Below, one piece after another: positions 46,429 to 55,443 of a DNA stretch of 64,000 nt. The DNA is taken from positions 5,146,001 to 5,210,000 of the forward strand of contig NZ_JACHMP010000001.1 of the NCBI RefSeq assembly GCF_014204985.1. Direction: 5' to 3'. The stretch's first letter is position 1. Every line of letters starts with the position of its first letter. The position numbers were made by a program, and so were the translations under genes. This stretch comes from Streptosporangium becharense. GTDB taxonomy: Bacteria; Actinomycetota; Actinomycetes; Streptosporangiales; Streptosporangiaceae. Under the pieces are notes generated by a model. That model saw only the letters and a program-made list of their open reading frames with translations, did no database searches and was not told the origin of the DNA.

Positions 46429-48474
46429 ATGCGGAGCATCTACGTGGCCGGTCTCGGGCGCGGTGATGGCAGGCAGATAGTCGAGCTGGGGCTGATGGAA
46501 CTGCTCACCCGGCGGGTGGACCGGACGGGCGTGTTCCGGCCGATCACCGGCGCCGGGGAGGACCGCACGCTCGAACTCCTCAAGGCCAGATACCGCCCCG
46601 CCGCCTCGGCCACCGGGGTCAGCGCCGAGGACGCCGCGGAGATCTACGCCGAGCTGGGCGCCGAGGAGCTGATCTCCCGGCTGGTCGCCCGCTTCCACAC
46701 CCTGGAGCGCGAGTGCGACGCGCTGCTGGTGCTGGGCAGTTCCTTCGACACCGACGACCTGCCGCGTGAGCTGGCGTTCAACGCCCGCCTCGCCGCCGAG
46801 TTCGGCGCCCCGGTGATCGTGGTGGTGGGTGCGCACGGCGACAGCGCCGAGGAGATCGTCACCGAGATGCGGACCGGCTACCAGGTCTTCTCCGACCTGG
46901 GCTGCACGGTGCTCGCGGTGATCGCCAACCGGGTGCCGGGGGAGGTGGCCATCGAGTGCGACCTGCCGGTGCCCTGCTACGCGATCCCGGAGAACCCCTC
47001 GCTGTCGGCGCCGACCGTCGGCCAGGTGATGCAGGCCGTGGACGCCGAGCTGCTCCAGGGCGACGAGGACGGCCTCCGCCGCGACGTGCTCGGGTTCGTC
47101 TTCGGCGGGGCGACGCTCCCGGTGTTCCTGGAGCACCTGGTGGACGGGGCACTGGTGATCACCCCGGGTGACCGGTCGGACCTGCTGCTGGTCTCGCTCG
47201 CCGCCGAGGCCGCCGGGACGGCCCGGCCGTCGGGGGTGGTGATGACGGTGGGGGAGGAGCCCCCCGACGCGGTGCGGGCGCTCACGGCCCGGCTGGCCCC
47301 GGGCGTCCCGGTGCTGACGGCCGAGGCGGACAGCTTCACCGTGGCCACGACCCTCGCGGGGCTGGAGGGACGGCTCACCCCCGACAACCCCCGCAAGATC
47401 GAGACGGCCCTGGGGCACTTCGAGACCCACGTCGACACCGAGGGCCTGGCCGACCGCATCGAGCTGGCCCGCTCCGAGCGGGTCACCCCGATGATGTTCG
47501 AGCACACCCTCCTGGAGCGGGCACGGGCGTCCCTGCGGCACATCGTCCTGCCGGAGGGTGAGGAGGACCGCATCCTGCGCGCCGCCGACGTCCTGCTGCG
47601 CCGCGGCATCGTCGACCTCACCCTGCTGGGCCGCGAGGAGGTCATCCGGCGGCGGATCGGCGACCTCGGACTGGACCTGGGGGAGGTGACCGTCGTCGAC
47701 CCGCTCGTCTCGCCGCTGCGGGAGTCCTTCGCCCAGGAGTACGCCGGGCTGCGGGCACACAAGGGCATGACGATGGAGCGGGCCATGGACGTCGTCACCG
47801 ACGTCAACTTCTTCGGCACGATGATGCTCCACCGCGGGCTCGTGCACGGCATGGTCTCCGGGGCCGCCCACACCACGGCCGCCACGATCCTGCCCGCCTT
47901 CCAGATCATCAAGACGGTCCCGGACACCTCGATCGTCTCGTCGGTGTTCTTCATGTGCCTGTCCGACCGGGTGCTCGTCTACGGCGACTGCGCGGTCAAC
48001 CCGGTCCCGGACGCCGAGCAGCTCGCCGACATCGCGATCTCCTCGGCCCGCACCGCGAAGCGGTTCGGGGTCGAGCCGCGCGTCGCGATGCTCTCCTACT
48101 CCACCGGCGAGTCCGGCAGCGGCGCCGACGTCGACAAGGTCCGCGCGGCCACCGCCCTGGTCGCCGAGCGGGCGCCGGACCTGCTGGTGGAGGGGCCGAT
48201 CCAGTACGACGCCGCGGTCGACCCCCGGGTCGCCGCCGCCAAGCTGCCCGGCTCGCAGGTCGCCGGCCGCGCCACGGTGCTGATCTTCCCGGATCTCAAC
48301 ACCGGCAACAACACCTACAAGGCCGTGCAGCGCTCGGCCGGGGCCGTCGCGGTCGGGCCGGTGCTGCAGGGGCTGCGCCGCCCGGTCAACGACCTGTCGC
48401 GCGGCGCGCTGGTCACCGACATCGTCAGCACCGTCGCCATCACCGCCATCCAGGCCCAGGAGGTCGCCCCGTGA
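46429..48474 (+). CDS. pta: Phosphate acetyltransferase
   Basis: Converts acetyl-CoA and phosphate to acetyl phosphate. The 681-residue long form has an N-terminal P-loop-like regulatory domain with the DRTGG region (about residues 1-330; MRSIYVAGLGRGDGRQ) and the C-terminal catalytic domain (about 360-678; IVLPEGEEDRILRAADVLL, GLVHGMVSGAAHTTA, LSYSTGESGSG, FPDLNTGNNTYKAVQRSAG). The N-terminal segment departs from the usual Walker A, so nucleotide binding is doubtful. Start ATG 46429 with GGAAGGG upstream. ackA follows directly. Confidence 0.95.
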   Translation: MRSIYVAGLGRGDGRQIVELGLMELLTRRVDRTGVFRPITGAGEDRTLELLKARYRPAASATGVSAEDAAEIYAELGAEELISRLVARFHTLERECDALLVLGSSFDTDDLPRELAFNARLAAEFGAPVIVVVGAHGDSAEEIVTEMRTGYQVFSDLGCTVLAVIANRVPGEVAIECDLPVPCYAIPENPSLSAPTVGQVMQAVDAELLQGDEDGLRRDVLGFVFGGATLPVFLEHLVDGALVITPGDRSDLLLVSLAAEAAGTARPSGVVMTVGEEPPDAVRALTARLAPGVPVLTAEADSFTVATTLAGLEGRLTPDNPRKIETALGHFETHVDTEGLADRIELARSERVTPMMFEHTLLERARASLRHIVLPEGEEDRILRAADVLLRRGIVDLTLLGREEVIRRRIGDLGLDLGEVTVVDPLVSPLRESFAQEYAGLRAHKGMTMERAMDVVTDVNFFGTMMLHRGLVHGMVSGAAHTTAATILPAFQIIKTVPDTSIVSSVFFMCLSDRVLVYGDCAVNPVPDAEQLADIAISSARTAKRFGVEPRVAMLSYSTGESGSGADVDKVRAATALVAERAPDLLVEGPIQYDAAVDPRVAAAKLPGSQVAGRATVLIFPDLNTGNNTYKAVQRSAGAVAVGPVLQGLRRPVNDLSRGALVTDIVSTVAITAIQAQEVAP

Positions 48475-48530
48475 ACGAGTGGAGCGCGCAGGCGCGGCGG
48501 CCGGAGGGCGAGACCGGCGGGGGGAGACGG

Positions 48531-49691
48531 GTGAACCGCGTCCTGGTGCTGAACTCCGGCTCCTCTTCCGTGAAATATCAGCTTCTGTCGGGTGATGAGC
48601 AGTTCGCCGCGGAGACCGTGCGGCGGTCGGCGTCCGGCCTGGTCGAGCGGATCGGTGAGCCCGGCTCCCCGGTGCCCGACCACAAGGCGGCGCTGGAGGT
48701 CGTGGCCGCCCGGCTCGACGAGGCGGGCCTCGGCCTCGACTCGCCGGAGCTGACCGCGATCGGGCACCGGGTGGTGCACGGCGGCACGACCTTCACCCGG
48801 CCCACGCTGATCACGGACGAGGTGGTCGGGCGGATCGAGGAGCTCATCCCGCTCGCCCCCCTGCACAACCCGGCGAACCTGGCGGGCATCGAGGTCGTCC
48901 GGCGGCTCCGTCCCGGCCTGCCGCAGGTCGCCGTCTTCGACACCGCCTTCCACGCCACCATCCCGGAGGCCGCGGCCACGTACGCGATCGACCGCGAGGT
49001 GGCCGCGCGGCTGGGCGTGCGGCGCTACGGCTTCCACGGCACCTCCCACGCCTACGTCTCGCGCGAGGCGGCCCGGCTCGCGGGCGGGCCGGAGGCCAAT
49101 GTGATCGTCCTGCACCTCGGCAACGGCGCCAGCGCCTCCGCGGTCTCCGCCGGTCGGTGCGTCGAGACCTCCATGGGCATGACCCCGCTGGAGGGGCTCG
49201 TCATGGGCACCCGCAGCGGCGATCTCGACCCGGCGGTGATCTTCCACCTCGGCCGTGCGGGCGGGATGTCCACGGACGAGATCGACGCGCTGCTCAACCG
49301 CCGCAGCGGCATGCTGGGCCTGTGCGGCGACAACGACATGCGCGCCGTGACGGCGCGGGCGGACGCCGGAGACCCGGACGCCGAGCTGGCCCTGTCGGTC
49401 TACTGCCACCGGCTCCGCAAGTACGTCGGCGCCTACTACGCGGTCCTCGGCAAGGTCGACGTCATCGCCTTCACCGGGGGAGTCGGGGAGAACTCCGCGC
49501 CGGTCAGGGAGCGGGCGCTGGCCGGGCTGGAGACCCTCGGCATCCGCCTCGACCCGGGCCGCAACGCGCGCAACGAACGGCTCGTCTCCGCCGACGGATC
49601 GGCCGTCAAGGTCGCGGTGATCCGCACGGATGAGGAGTTCGAGATCGCCCGGCAAACTCTTGCCGTCGTTTCCCGAACCAATCACGGATAA
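48531..49691 (+). CDS. ackA: Acetate kinase
   Basis: Makes acetate and ATP from acetyl phosphate and ADP, completing the Pta-AckA route. The 386-residue product begins MNRVLVLNSGSSSVKYQLL, the typical first strand. Other motifs are GHRVVHGG, PLHNPANLAGI, FDTAFHATIP, YGFHGTSHAYV, HLGNGASASAV, DTSMGMTPLEG-like ETSMGMTPLEG, and FTGGVGENS. I chose GTG 48531, preceded by GGGGGGAG; a 20-codon longer start at GTG 48471 overlaps the pta stop. Confidence 0.96.
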   Translation: MNRVLVLNSGSSSVKYQLLSGDEQFAAETVRRSASGLVERIGEPGSPVPDHKAALEVVAARLDEAGLGLDSPELTAIGHRVVHGGTTFTRPTLITDEVVGRIEELIPLAPLHNPANLAGIEVVRRLRPGLPQVAVFDTAFHATIPEAAATYAIDREVAARLGVRRYGFHGTSHAYVSREAARLAGGPEANVIVLHLGNGASASAVSAGRCVETSMGMTPLEGLVMGTRSGDLDPAVIFHLGRAGGMSTDEIDALLNRRSGMLGLCGDNDMRAVTARADAGDPDAELALSVYCHRLRKYVGAYYAVLGKVDVIAFTGGVGENSAPVRERALAGLETLGIRLDPGRNARNERLVSADGSAVKVAVIRTDEEFEIARQTLAVVSRTNHG

Positions 49692-49865
49692 CGCTCGTCT
49701 ACCTCCATATGACGGGTCGAATCCGTCGGGAGAAGTCCATAGGGCGTGAACCACCGCACGCTGGTTCACGTGGGACATACTCAGGTGGCCGGGCGGTACC
49801 CAGCGTCGCGGGGGCGCGCTGGGCCGCCCGGCCCGGAGCCGGGGCGGGTGCGGCCCGGCTCCGGG

Positions 49866-49966
49866 CCGGAATCCGGCTCGGAGCCGGGGGCGGCGCCGGT
49901 CCGGTTCCGGGGCGGACCGGAATCCGGCTCGGCCCGGGTGCGGCGCCGGTCCGGTTCCGGGGCGGG
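49866..49966. repeat. Two tandem 50-51 bp GC-rich repeats
   Basis: Copy 1 is 49866-49916 and copy 2 is 49917-49966, both beginning CCGGAATCCGGCTCGG. They occupy the 330-base gap 49692-50021 between ackA and the aldehyde dehydrogenase gene, which is otherwise low in complexity and has no gene. Confidence 0.75.
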
Positions 49967-50021
49967 CGTGGCGCCGGTCCGCGGTCGGGCGGGCGTGGCG
50001 GGGTGGCTCGCGGGGTGGCTC

Positions 50022-51455
50022 TCAGCCCAGGCGGGCGATCGACTTGTACTCCAGGTAGGCCGCCAGCCCCTCGGGGCCCAGTTCCCGGCCGATGCCGCTG
50101 CTCTTGTAGCCGCCGAAGGGCGAGCTGTTCTCGACCATGAAGAGGTTGACGCCGTAGGTGCCGGTGCGCACCCGGCGGGCCACCTCCAGGCCGCGCTCGG
50201 TGTCGGCGGTCCACACCGTTCCGGCCAGGCCGTAGTCGCTGTCGTTGGCGATCCGGACCGCGTCCTCCTCGTCCTCGTACGGGATCACCGTCAGCACCGG
50301 GCCGAAGATCTCCTCCCGGGCGATGCGCATCTCGTTGGTCGCCCCGGCGAAGACGGTCGGGGCGACGTACCAGCCGCGGTCGTGGGGACGCTCCAGGCCG
50401 CCGACGACGGGCTTGGCACCCTCGTCGATGCCGATCCTGATATAGCCCTCCACCCGCTCCTGCTGCCGCCTGGCGACCAGCGGGCCGATGCCCGTGGCGG
50501 GGTCGGACGGGTCGCCGACCGGCATGCCGCGGACCATCCCCGCGACCGCGTCCACGACCTCGTCGTAGCGGTTGCGGGAGGCCAGGATGCGGGTCTGGGC
50601 GATGCACGCCTGGCCGTTGTTCATCAGCGAGGCGATCGACAGGAATCCCATCGCGGAGGACAGGTCGCAGTCGTCCAGGATGATCGCGGCGGACTTGCCG
50701 CCGAGTTCCAGGGTGCAACGCTTGAGCTGCTCGCCGCAGATCGCCGCGATGCGGCGTCCGGCGGCGGTGGAGCCGGTGAAGGCGACCTTGTCCACGTCCG
50801 GGTGGGAGACCAGGTGCTCGCCCGCCTCGCGTCCGGCGGCGACGATGTTGACGACGCCGTCCGGGATGCCCGCCTCCTTGACCATCTCGGCCAGCAGGTA
50901 CGCGTCGAGCGGGGTCTCGGGGGCGGGCTTGACCACCAGCGTGCAGCCCGCGACGAGGGCGGGGGCCAGCTTGATCATGATGACGAACTGCGGGACGTTC
51001 CACGGCACCACCGCGGCGACCACGCCGACCGGCTCGCGGCGGACGATCACCGGCCCGAAGGTGCCCGGCCGCTCCTCCTCGACGGGGAACGTCGCGCCGA
51101 GCCCGGCGTAGTACTGGAGCATGCCCAGCGGCTGGGGGGCCTGCGCCATCTGGGAGAAGGTGATCGGGCAGCCCATCTCCAGCGTGATGAGCTCGGCCAT
51201 CTCCTCCTGGCGGCTCGCGTAGATCTCAGCCAGCCTGCCGACGACCGCGGCGCGCTCCGCCATCGTCATCCGGGGCCACGGCCCGTGGTCGAACGCCTGG
51301 CGGGCGGCTGCCACCGCCCGGTCCATGTCGGCGGCCGTGCCGTCGGGGACCCGGCCGACGATCTCCTCGGTGTGGGGGGAGACGACGTCGATGGTGCCGG
51401 TACCCGCGGGGGCCACCCAGTCGCCCCCGATGAAGAGCGTGTCGTGCTGGCGCAT
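50022..51455 (-). CDS. NAD(P)-dependent aldehyde dehydrogenase
   Basis: Oxidises an aldehyde to its acid; 477 residues, the usual family length. Motifs are VPWNVPQF, KPAPETPLDAY, FTGSTAAGRRI (cofactor loop), LELGGKSA with the general base Glu near 250, and GQACIAQTRI with catalytic Cys near 284; EEIFGPVL and SPFGGYKSSGIGRE close the sequence. I start it at ATG 51455, which has GGAGG nine bases upstream; the frame is open farther to 51545. Substrate not clear. Confidence 0.93.
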   Translation of the reverse strand: MRQHDTLFIGGDWVAPAGTGTIDVVSPHTEEIVGRVPDGTAADMDRAVAAARQAFDHGPWPRMTMAERAAVVGRLAEIYASRQEEMAELITLEMGCPITFSQMAQAPQPLGMLQYYAGLGATFPVEEERPGTFGPVIVRREPVGVVAAVVPWNVPQFVIMIKLAPALVAGCTLVVKPAPETPLDAYLLAEMVKEAGIPDGVVNIVAAGREAGEHLVSHPDVDKVAFTGSTAAGRRIAAICGEQLKRCTLELGGKSAAIILDDCDLSSAMGFLSIASLMNNGQACIAQTRILASRNRYDEVVDAVAGMVRGMPVGDPSDPATGIGPLVARRQQERVEGYIRIGIDEGAKPVVGGLERPHDRGWYVAPTVFAGATNEMRIAREEIFGPVLTVIPYEDEEDAVRIANDSDYGLAGTVWTADTERGLEVARRVRTGTYGVNLFMVENSSPFGGYKSSGIGRELGPEGLAAYLEYKSIARLG

Positions 51456-51812
51456 GATGTGTTGCCTCCTGCTGGGCGGGCCAGAGTCACAGTTTGAACG
51501 AATGCTTGCTTGGACAAGTGTCGTGCGCGGGGGAGGGGGCCACAACCCTTCCCGCCGATTGGAACCGAATCATGTTCTGCCTGTGATGACAAGGCCCGCG
51601 GGAGCCGGTCCGGGAGGTGTTCGGGTAATGGCTTGTGCAAGGATTGGCCGGAGTTGCTGATGTGACACAACCTCCGTTATGCGGATAAACAGCTCCAAAT
51701 GGCCAGACAGTTCGTCAACGGGATGTGAGTTCCTTCGTTCCGGTGGCGGACCCCAAGATCGTCTCCTATAGTTTCGCTCCGTCCACGAGGGGGCTCTGGA
51801 GGTGAGCGAAGC
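51456..51812. other. Intergenic region with promoter of the coiled-coil wall protein
   Basis: A 357-base gap between divergent genes. TATAGT at 51767-51772 is a plausible -10 box for the plus-strand gene. GAATGCTTGCTTGG near 51497 resembles half-sites of TetR-type operators. No gene. Confidence 0.4.
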
Positions 51813-52724
51813 GTGAGACCGGCCCGCTCGGCGATGCTGCTCGCCGTGGTCGCCGGGCTGCTCCTGTCCCCGGCCGTCGCCGGTGCCGCCCCCCTGGTCG
51901 CCGCCAGACCCGACCCCGAGGCCGAGCTGAAGAAGCTGACCCTCGAGGCCAAGAAGCTCAACGAGAGATACCGCGGCCAGGTGCAGAGCCTGGAGGAGAC
52001 CCGGGTCCAGGCCAGCAAGGCCACGACCAACGCCAAGGGCCTCAAGCGGGCCCTGACCGAGGCGGAGAAGGAGATCGTCCGCTTCGCCCAGACCTCCTAC
52101 ATGAGCGGCCCGCTCGACAACGGCGGCCTGCTCGGCTTCCAGGGCGACGGCGCCATCGCCCTCAGCCAGGCCGCCACCATGTCCTACCTGGCCAGCCAGC
52201 GCGCCGTCCAGCTCGACCGGATCAAGGACCTCGTCAAACGGGCCAAGACCGCCGAGGAGACCGCCGACGCCAAGATCGTCAAGCTCAAGCAGGACATCGC
52301 CGACCTCAAGCGCCAGCGCGTCCGCATCGAGAAACTCCTGGCCAAGTACGGCTTCCAGACCCCCAGCGGCAGCGGCGGCCTGACCCCCCGCACCGTCACC
52401 ATGCGCAACCTGGTGCTGCAGAACTTCCCCATGCCCTACGGTTACGGCTGCCTGCGTCCCGGCGACCCCGGCGACCACGGCAGCGGCCGGGCCTGCGACT
52501 TCATGATGAGCACCGGTGGCCGCGTCCCCACCGCCGAAGCCCTGGAGCGCGGCAACCGCCTCGCCCAGTGGGCCATCGACAACAGCAACCGCCTCGGCGT
52601 CATGTACATCATCTGGCAGCAGAAGTACTACGACGTGCGCACCGGCGCCGGCTGGCGGCTGATGTCCGACCGGGGCGGCAACACCGCCAACCACATCGAC
52701 CACGTGCACATCTCGATGTTCTGA
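51813..52724 (+). CDS. Secreted coiled-coil protein with C-terminal wall-type domain
   Basis: A 303-residue exported protein. Signal peptide MRPARSAMLLAVVAGLLLSP, ending near AGA. Residues 35-100 and 130-185 form Lys/Glu/Leu-rich coiled coils (LKKLTLEAKKLNERYRGQVQ). Residues 205-303 form a compact domain with GYGCLRPGDPGDHGSGRACD, MYIIWQQKYYDVRTG and NHIDHVHISMF, an arrangement seen in actinomycete ARB_07466-like domains related to D,D-peptidases; the H/D pattern suggests a metal site. GTG 51813 has GGAGG ten bases before it. Likely cell-wall associated. Part of its 3' end is repeated at 58784. Confidence 0.82.
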   Translation: MRPARSAMLLAVVAGLLLSPAVAGAAPLVAARPDPEAELKKLTLEAKKLNERYRGQVQSLEETRVQASKATTNAKGLKRALTEAEKEIVRFAQTSYMSGPLDNGGLLGFQGDGAIALSQAATMSYLASQRAVQLDRIKDLVKRAKTAEETADAKIVKLKQDIADLKRQRVRIEKLLAKYGFQTPSGSGGLTPRTVTMRNLVLQNFPMPYGYGCLRPGDPGDHGSGRACDFMMSTGGRVPTAEALERGNRLAQWAIDNSNRLGVMYIIWQQKYYDVRTGAGWRLMSDRGGNTANHIDHVHISMF

Positions 52725-52757
52725 GCCGGTAGGTCGCTGACCTGCGGTGATCCCGTC
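52710..52757. repeat. Copy A of a 48-bp element spanning the end of the wall-protein gene
   Basis: This stretch codes for ISMF and the stop, then ACCTGCGGTGATCCCGTC. A related copy is at 58784-58831, with about six differences and one gap. AGGTCGCTGACCT inside it could fold as a small hairpin. Confidence 0.65.
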
Positions 52758-52872
52758 ACGAGCGGTTCCCGGGGCACATCCGGGGCACATCGGCCCGTCG
52801 CCCACGCCTCCTCGACGGCCTGCCTCACGCGGTCCTCGCCGGAGGCTGGGGCCGCTCCTGTGGTTGCCGGCA

Positions 52873-53145
52873 TCAGGCCGATCGCTGCGTCTGCCTCAGA
52901 TCAGGAAGCTGGAACAGGTGTGAGGCGTGCTTGATCAGTAGCTGGGCGACCGGCTCGGGTTTGAGATCGATCCGGGTGATACCCGCGGGTGTGAGCGGCA
53001 CCTCCTCGACGAGGTAGTCGCCACGTGCCGGGTCGGCGAACTCCGGGCCGGTGCGGTGCGGGAGCCGGTCGCCGGCGACGTGGAGGGGCTGGCCGGTGAT
53101 GAACGATGCGCCAGGACCCGCGAGGAGCACTATTGCGGGGCCCGC
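52873..53145 (-). pseudogene. Fragment of a short-chain dehydrogenase and an unidentified tail
   Basis: Behind the HAD-like gene the minus strand reads VLLAGPGASFITGQPLHVAG, which looks like the last 20 residues of a short-chain dehydrogenase (usually ASFVTGQTLHVDGG). It runs on as LTPAGITRIDLKPEPVAQLL and KHASHLFQLPDLRQTQRSA, which I do not recognise. The frame upstream is only an out-of-frame reading of the HAD gene, so no start or cofactor domain exists. Confidence 0.45.
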
Positions 53146-53876
53146 TTGGTCGGTGCGCCGAAGGTCTCTGCGGGAGGAACGGCCGTGAGTGCTCCGGCCA
53201 ACTGGGGTAGGGAGGAGACGACGACCGAGTCGCCGATGGCGGCGAGGTGCTTGCGCTTGGTGTGCTGGCTGACCACGCCGATCGCCCGGGTGCCGGCGTC
53301 CGCCGCCACGAACATGCCCTGAGGGGACAGGCTGACCAGCGCGCAGTCGGACGGTTTCGTGCCCAGCGCCTTCACCGCCTGCCGGACGAGGGCCACACCG
53401 GCCGGCTCCTTTGAGGAAGGCCACCGCTGTTCGCGTCCGATGACCGGCCCTGCCAGGTGCCGCAGATCATGCGTGTCGAGGTGGGCCGCCATGGCGGCGG
53501 AGCAGGTGTCTCCCACCACGGCGACAGCTCTGCCACCGGCCTGGCAGGCCAACAGCACCTCGTGTGCCCCCGGTGTGGGTACGGCTGTCCTGGCCGCTGC
53601 GATCTCCGCGTCCCGGACGATTTCCTCGGCTTCGGTGCCGTAGGCCCAGCTGACGTGGTAGGCATACGCCAGCATCTCCAGCGGGTCGGTCACGATGGAG
53701 GTCAGGAGCGACATCCGGTGTCCCCGGGCGAAGAACCGGGCCCGGATCCTCTCGGCGATCGCGGCGGTGTCCACGCCGGCGAAGAGGTCGCAGAGCGTGC
53801 CGTCGAAGGGGAGCAGCACGGCGCGGGTGCGCTCCAGGACGCGGGCGACATGAGGACGTACCCTCGTGCTCGTCAA
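53130..53876 (-). CDS. HAD-like protein lacking the nucleophilic Asp
   Basis: A 248-residue protein of the HAD fold. Start TTG 53876 has AGGAGG seven bases upstream. Motif I, usually DxDGT, reads LLPFDGTLC (residues 21-29), so the nucleophile is Pro23 and only the second Asp (25) remains. Motif II-like VVGDTCSAAMAAH (Thr) and the Lys in SSKEPAG are present; a later SLSPQGMFVAADAGTRAIGV replaces the usual GDSxxD acidic motif. Catalysis is therefore doubtful. It may bind a ligand or be decaying, in line with the dehydrogenase fragment beyond it. Confidence 0.75.
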   Translation of the reverse strand: MTSTRVRPHVARVLERTRAVLLPFDGTLCDLFAGVDTAAIAERIRARFFARGHRMSLLTSIVTDPLEMLAYAYHVSWAYGTEAEEIVRDAEIAAARTAVPTPGAHEVLLACQAGGRAVAVVGDTCSAAMAAHLDTHDLRHLAGPVIGREQRWPSSKEPAGVALVRQAVKALGTKPSDCALVSLSPQGMFVAADAGTRAIGVVSQHTKRKHLAAIGDSVVVSSLPQLAGALTAVPPAETFGAPTKRAPQ

Positions 53877-54035
53877 CCGGAGCCCTCCTGATCATGGCGT
53901 CCCGGCCGATCTTATGCGTGACCGTACGGTCTCGGAAGCGTCAAGCGAGCGATGTTCGGCGACGCTGCTTGCACGATCACACGCCACCGGTCCCCGGCAA
54001 CCGCCGACTACGGCAAGACTCCGCGGATCAGGCGG

Positions 54036-54491
54036 TCAGGTGTCGTAGGAGCCGTCCCAGGGTTCGTAGAAGCCGAGGTCGTCCGGGCAGAGTTCGGCGT
54101 GTTCGTCGCCCTCGAAGGCCTCGATGACGAGGCCGAACAGCACACCGTCGACCTCGTGGCGGAAGGGCCGGATGGCGATGTCGCCGTAGCGGGGGCCGGG
54201 AAGTGCGTTGAGCCACTGCTTCAGCCGCTCCTGCGCCGCGTCGACGGCAGCCCGGTAGTTGTCGTCGGCCCCGGTGCGCTCGATGCGGGAGCCGGAGTGG
54301 TGACCGGCGGCGTCGAAGGTGTGCAGGACGGCGTACCAGCGTTTGTGTGCCCGCCAGTCGTCGGTGTGCGTGTAACCCTCCGGGAAGGCGGCGACGACGG
54401 AGCCGAGGAACTGTCCGCCCTCCCAGTGGCCGATGGTGTCGGTGTGGTAGTCGGGTTCGTAGCTGATGGGGATGACCTCGGGGGCTGCCAT
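54036..54491 (-). CDS. Hypothetical protein, conserved type
   Basis: A 151-residue soluble protein starting MAAPEVIPISYEPDYHTDTI. It is acidic, rich in Asp, His and Tyr (GYTHTDDWRAHKRWYAVLHT, GDIAIRPFRHEVDGVLFGLV) with no signal or membrane segment. The end reads LGFYEPWDGSYDT. Start ATG 54491 lacks a strong ribosome site; the frame is open to 54590. I do not recognise a domain; codon use is that of a real gene. Confidence 0.7.
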   Translation of the reverse strand: MAAPEVIPISYEPDYHTDTIGHWEGGQFLGSVVAAFPEGYTHTDDWRAHKRWYAVLHTFDAAGHHSGSRIERTGADDNYRAAVDAAQERLKQWLNALPGPRYGDIAIRPFRHEVDGVLFGLVIEAFEGDEHAELCPDDLGFYEPWDGSYDT

Positions 54492-54775
54492 GCGCGGAAG
54501 AGTAGCGATCAGGTACGACAGAGCCGTTGCACTGCACGTGATCGTGCTAACGGAAGTGCTGACACCGTCCCTGCGCGAGTGGACATCCATAGAAAGCGAT
54601 CAAGCGTGAGGCGTCTGTGAGCGGGTCTTTCTGACATCTGTGGACGCCCGTGGACGATCTCGAACTGGCTACGGATCAGATGATGGCGGGCTTTCGATCC
54701 TGGGCTTTGACGGCTCTGCGGGCCGGCCCGCTCACCTCCGAGCGACATGGTGGCCGATCTCGGCAGGCGCGGGAT

Positions 54776-54792
54776 GACCCCTCAAAGGGGTC
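54776..54792. terminator. Hairpin after the SnoaL-like gene
   Basis: Stem GACCCC/GGGGTC with the loop TCAAA, four bases after the stop codon of the minus-strand gene 54797-55180. No T-run. Confidence 0.5.
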
Positions 54793-54796
54793 CGGG

Positions 54797-55180
54797 TCAG
54801 ACGCCCTCGCTGGAGCCCTGGACCGTGTAGACGGGGGCGAGGTCGACGAATATGCGGTAGTCCGTGATCAGGCCGTCGTCGCGGGTGCGCCAGATCGATA
54901 CGGCTACGACGCCGGCGTCCCTGCCGTCGAGCCGCCGGTAGGTCACCTCGGTCTCGGCGATGATGTCGGCGTCCACCTGCCAGCTCCTGACGATCCGGTG
55001 CCGCAGGCCGGCGATGGTGGAGAAGAACGCCCGCAACCCGGCGGCGATGGCCTCACGTCCCGCCATGGGCTCGGCATTGCCGAACACCAGCGTGGCGTCC
55101 TCGGCCAGCAACCGCACGAACTCGCCGGGGTCGAACGAATCGACTGACTGGAAAACGCGTCGCACCACATCGTCGGTCAC
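54797..55180 (-). CDS. SnoaL-like / NTF2-fold protein
   Basis: A 127-residue protein of the SnoaL or NTF2 superfamily: VFQSVDSFDPGEFVRLLAED, ATLVFGNAEPMAGREAIAAG, then IAETEVTYRRLDGRDAGVVA and GLITDYRIFVD. Such proteins are small cone-shaped enzymes or binding proteins (isomerases, cyclases, hydrolases), with roles that cannot be read from sequence. Start GTG 55180 with GGAAGGA five bases away. Confidence 0.88.
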   Translation of the reverse strand: MTDDVVRRVFQSVDSFDPGEFVRLLAEDATLVFGNAEPMAGREAIAAGLRAFFSTIAGLRHRIVRSWQVDADIIAETEVTYRRLDGRDAGVVAVSIWRTRDDGLITDYRIFVDLAPVYTVQGSSEGV

Positions 55181-55443
55181 GCCGATCCTTCCTCACACAG
55201 CCGGGATCACTGGTGGGGACGATACGGGGCGAAGGGCGACGCGCAACTATCGCCGAGGTGGGTGTCCCATCGTCGCGAGGCTCACCGAAGATCTCCGAAC
55301 CTGTGGCGCGGCGTCGTGGCCGGGCTCGGCGCGGTGGCCGTTCGGATGGTGTGAGACAGGAGGCGATCTGCAGTCGCCCTTTGTGCCGGTTGATCCTATG
55401 TCGGGCTCGACATGTCTGCCGCCCGCCGAGGAGTGAGCCGTAC

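Noticed and set aside
51660-51812. Riboswitch (c-di-AMP type) before the coiled-coil wall protein gene
   Set aside because: Such genes sometimes have one, but I could not find the conserved core; no structure could be supported by eye.
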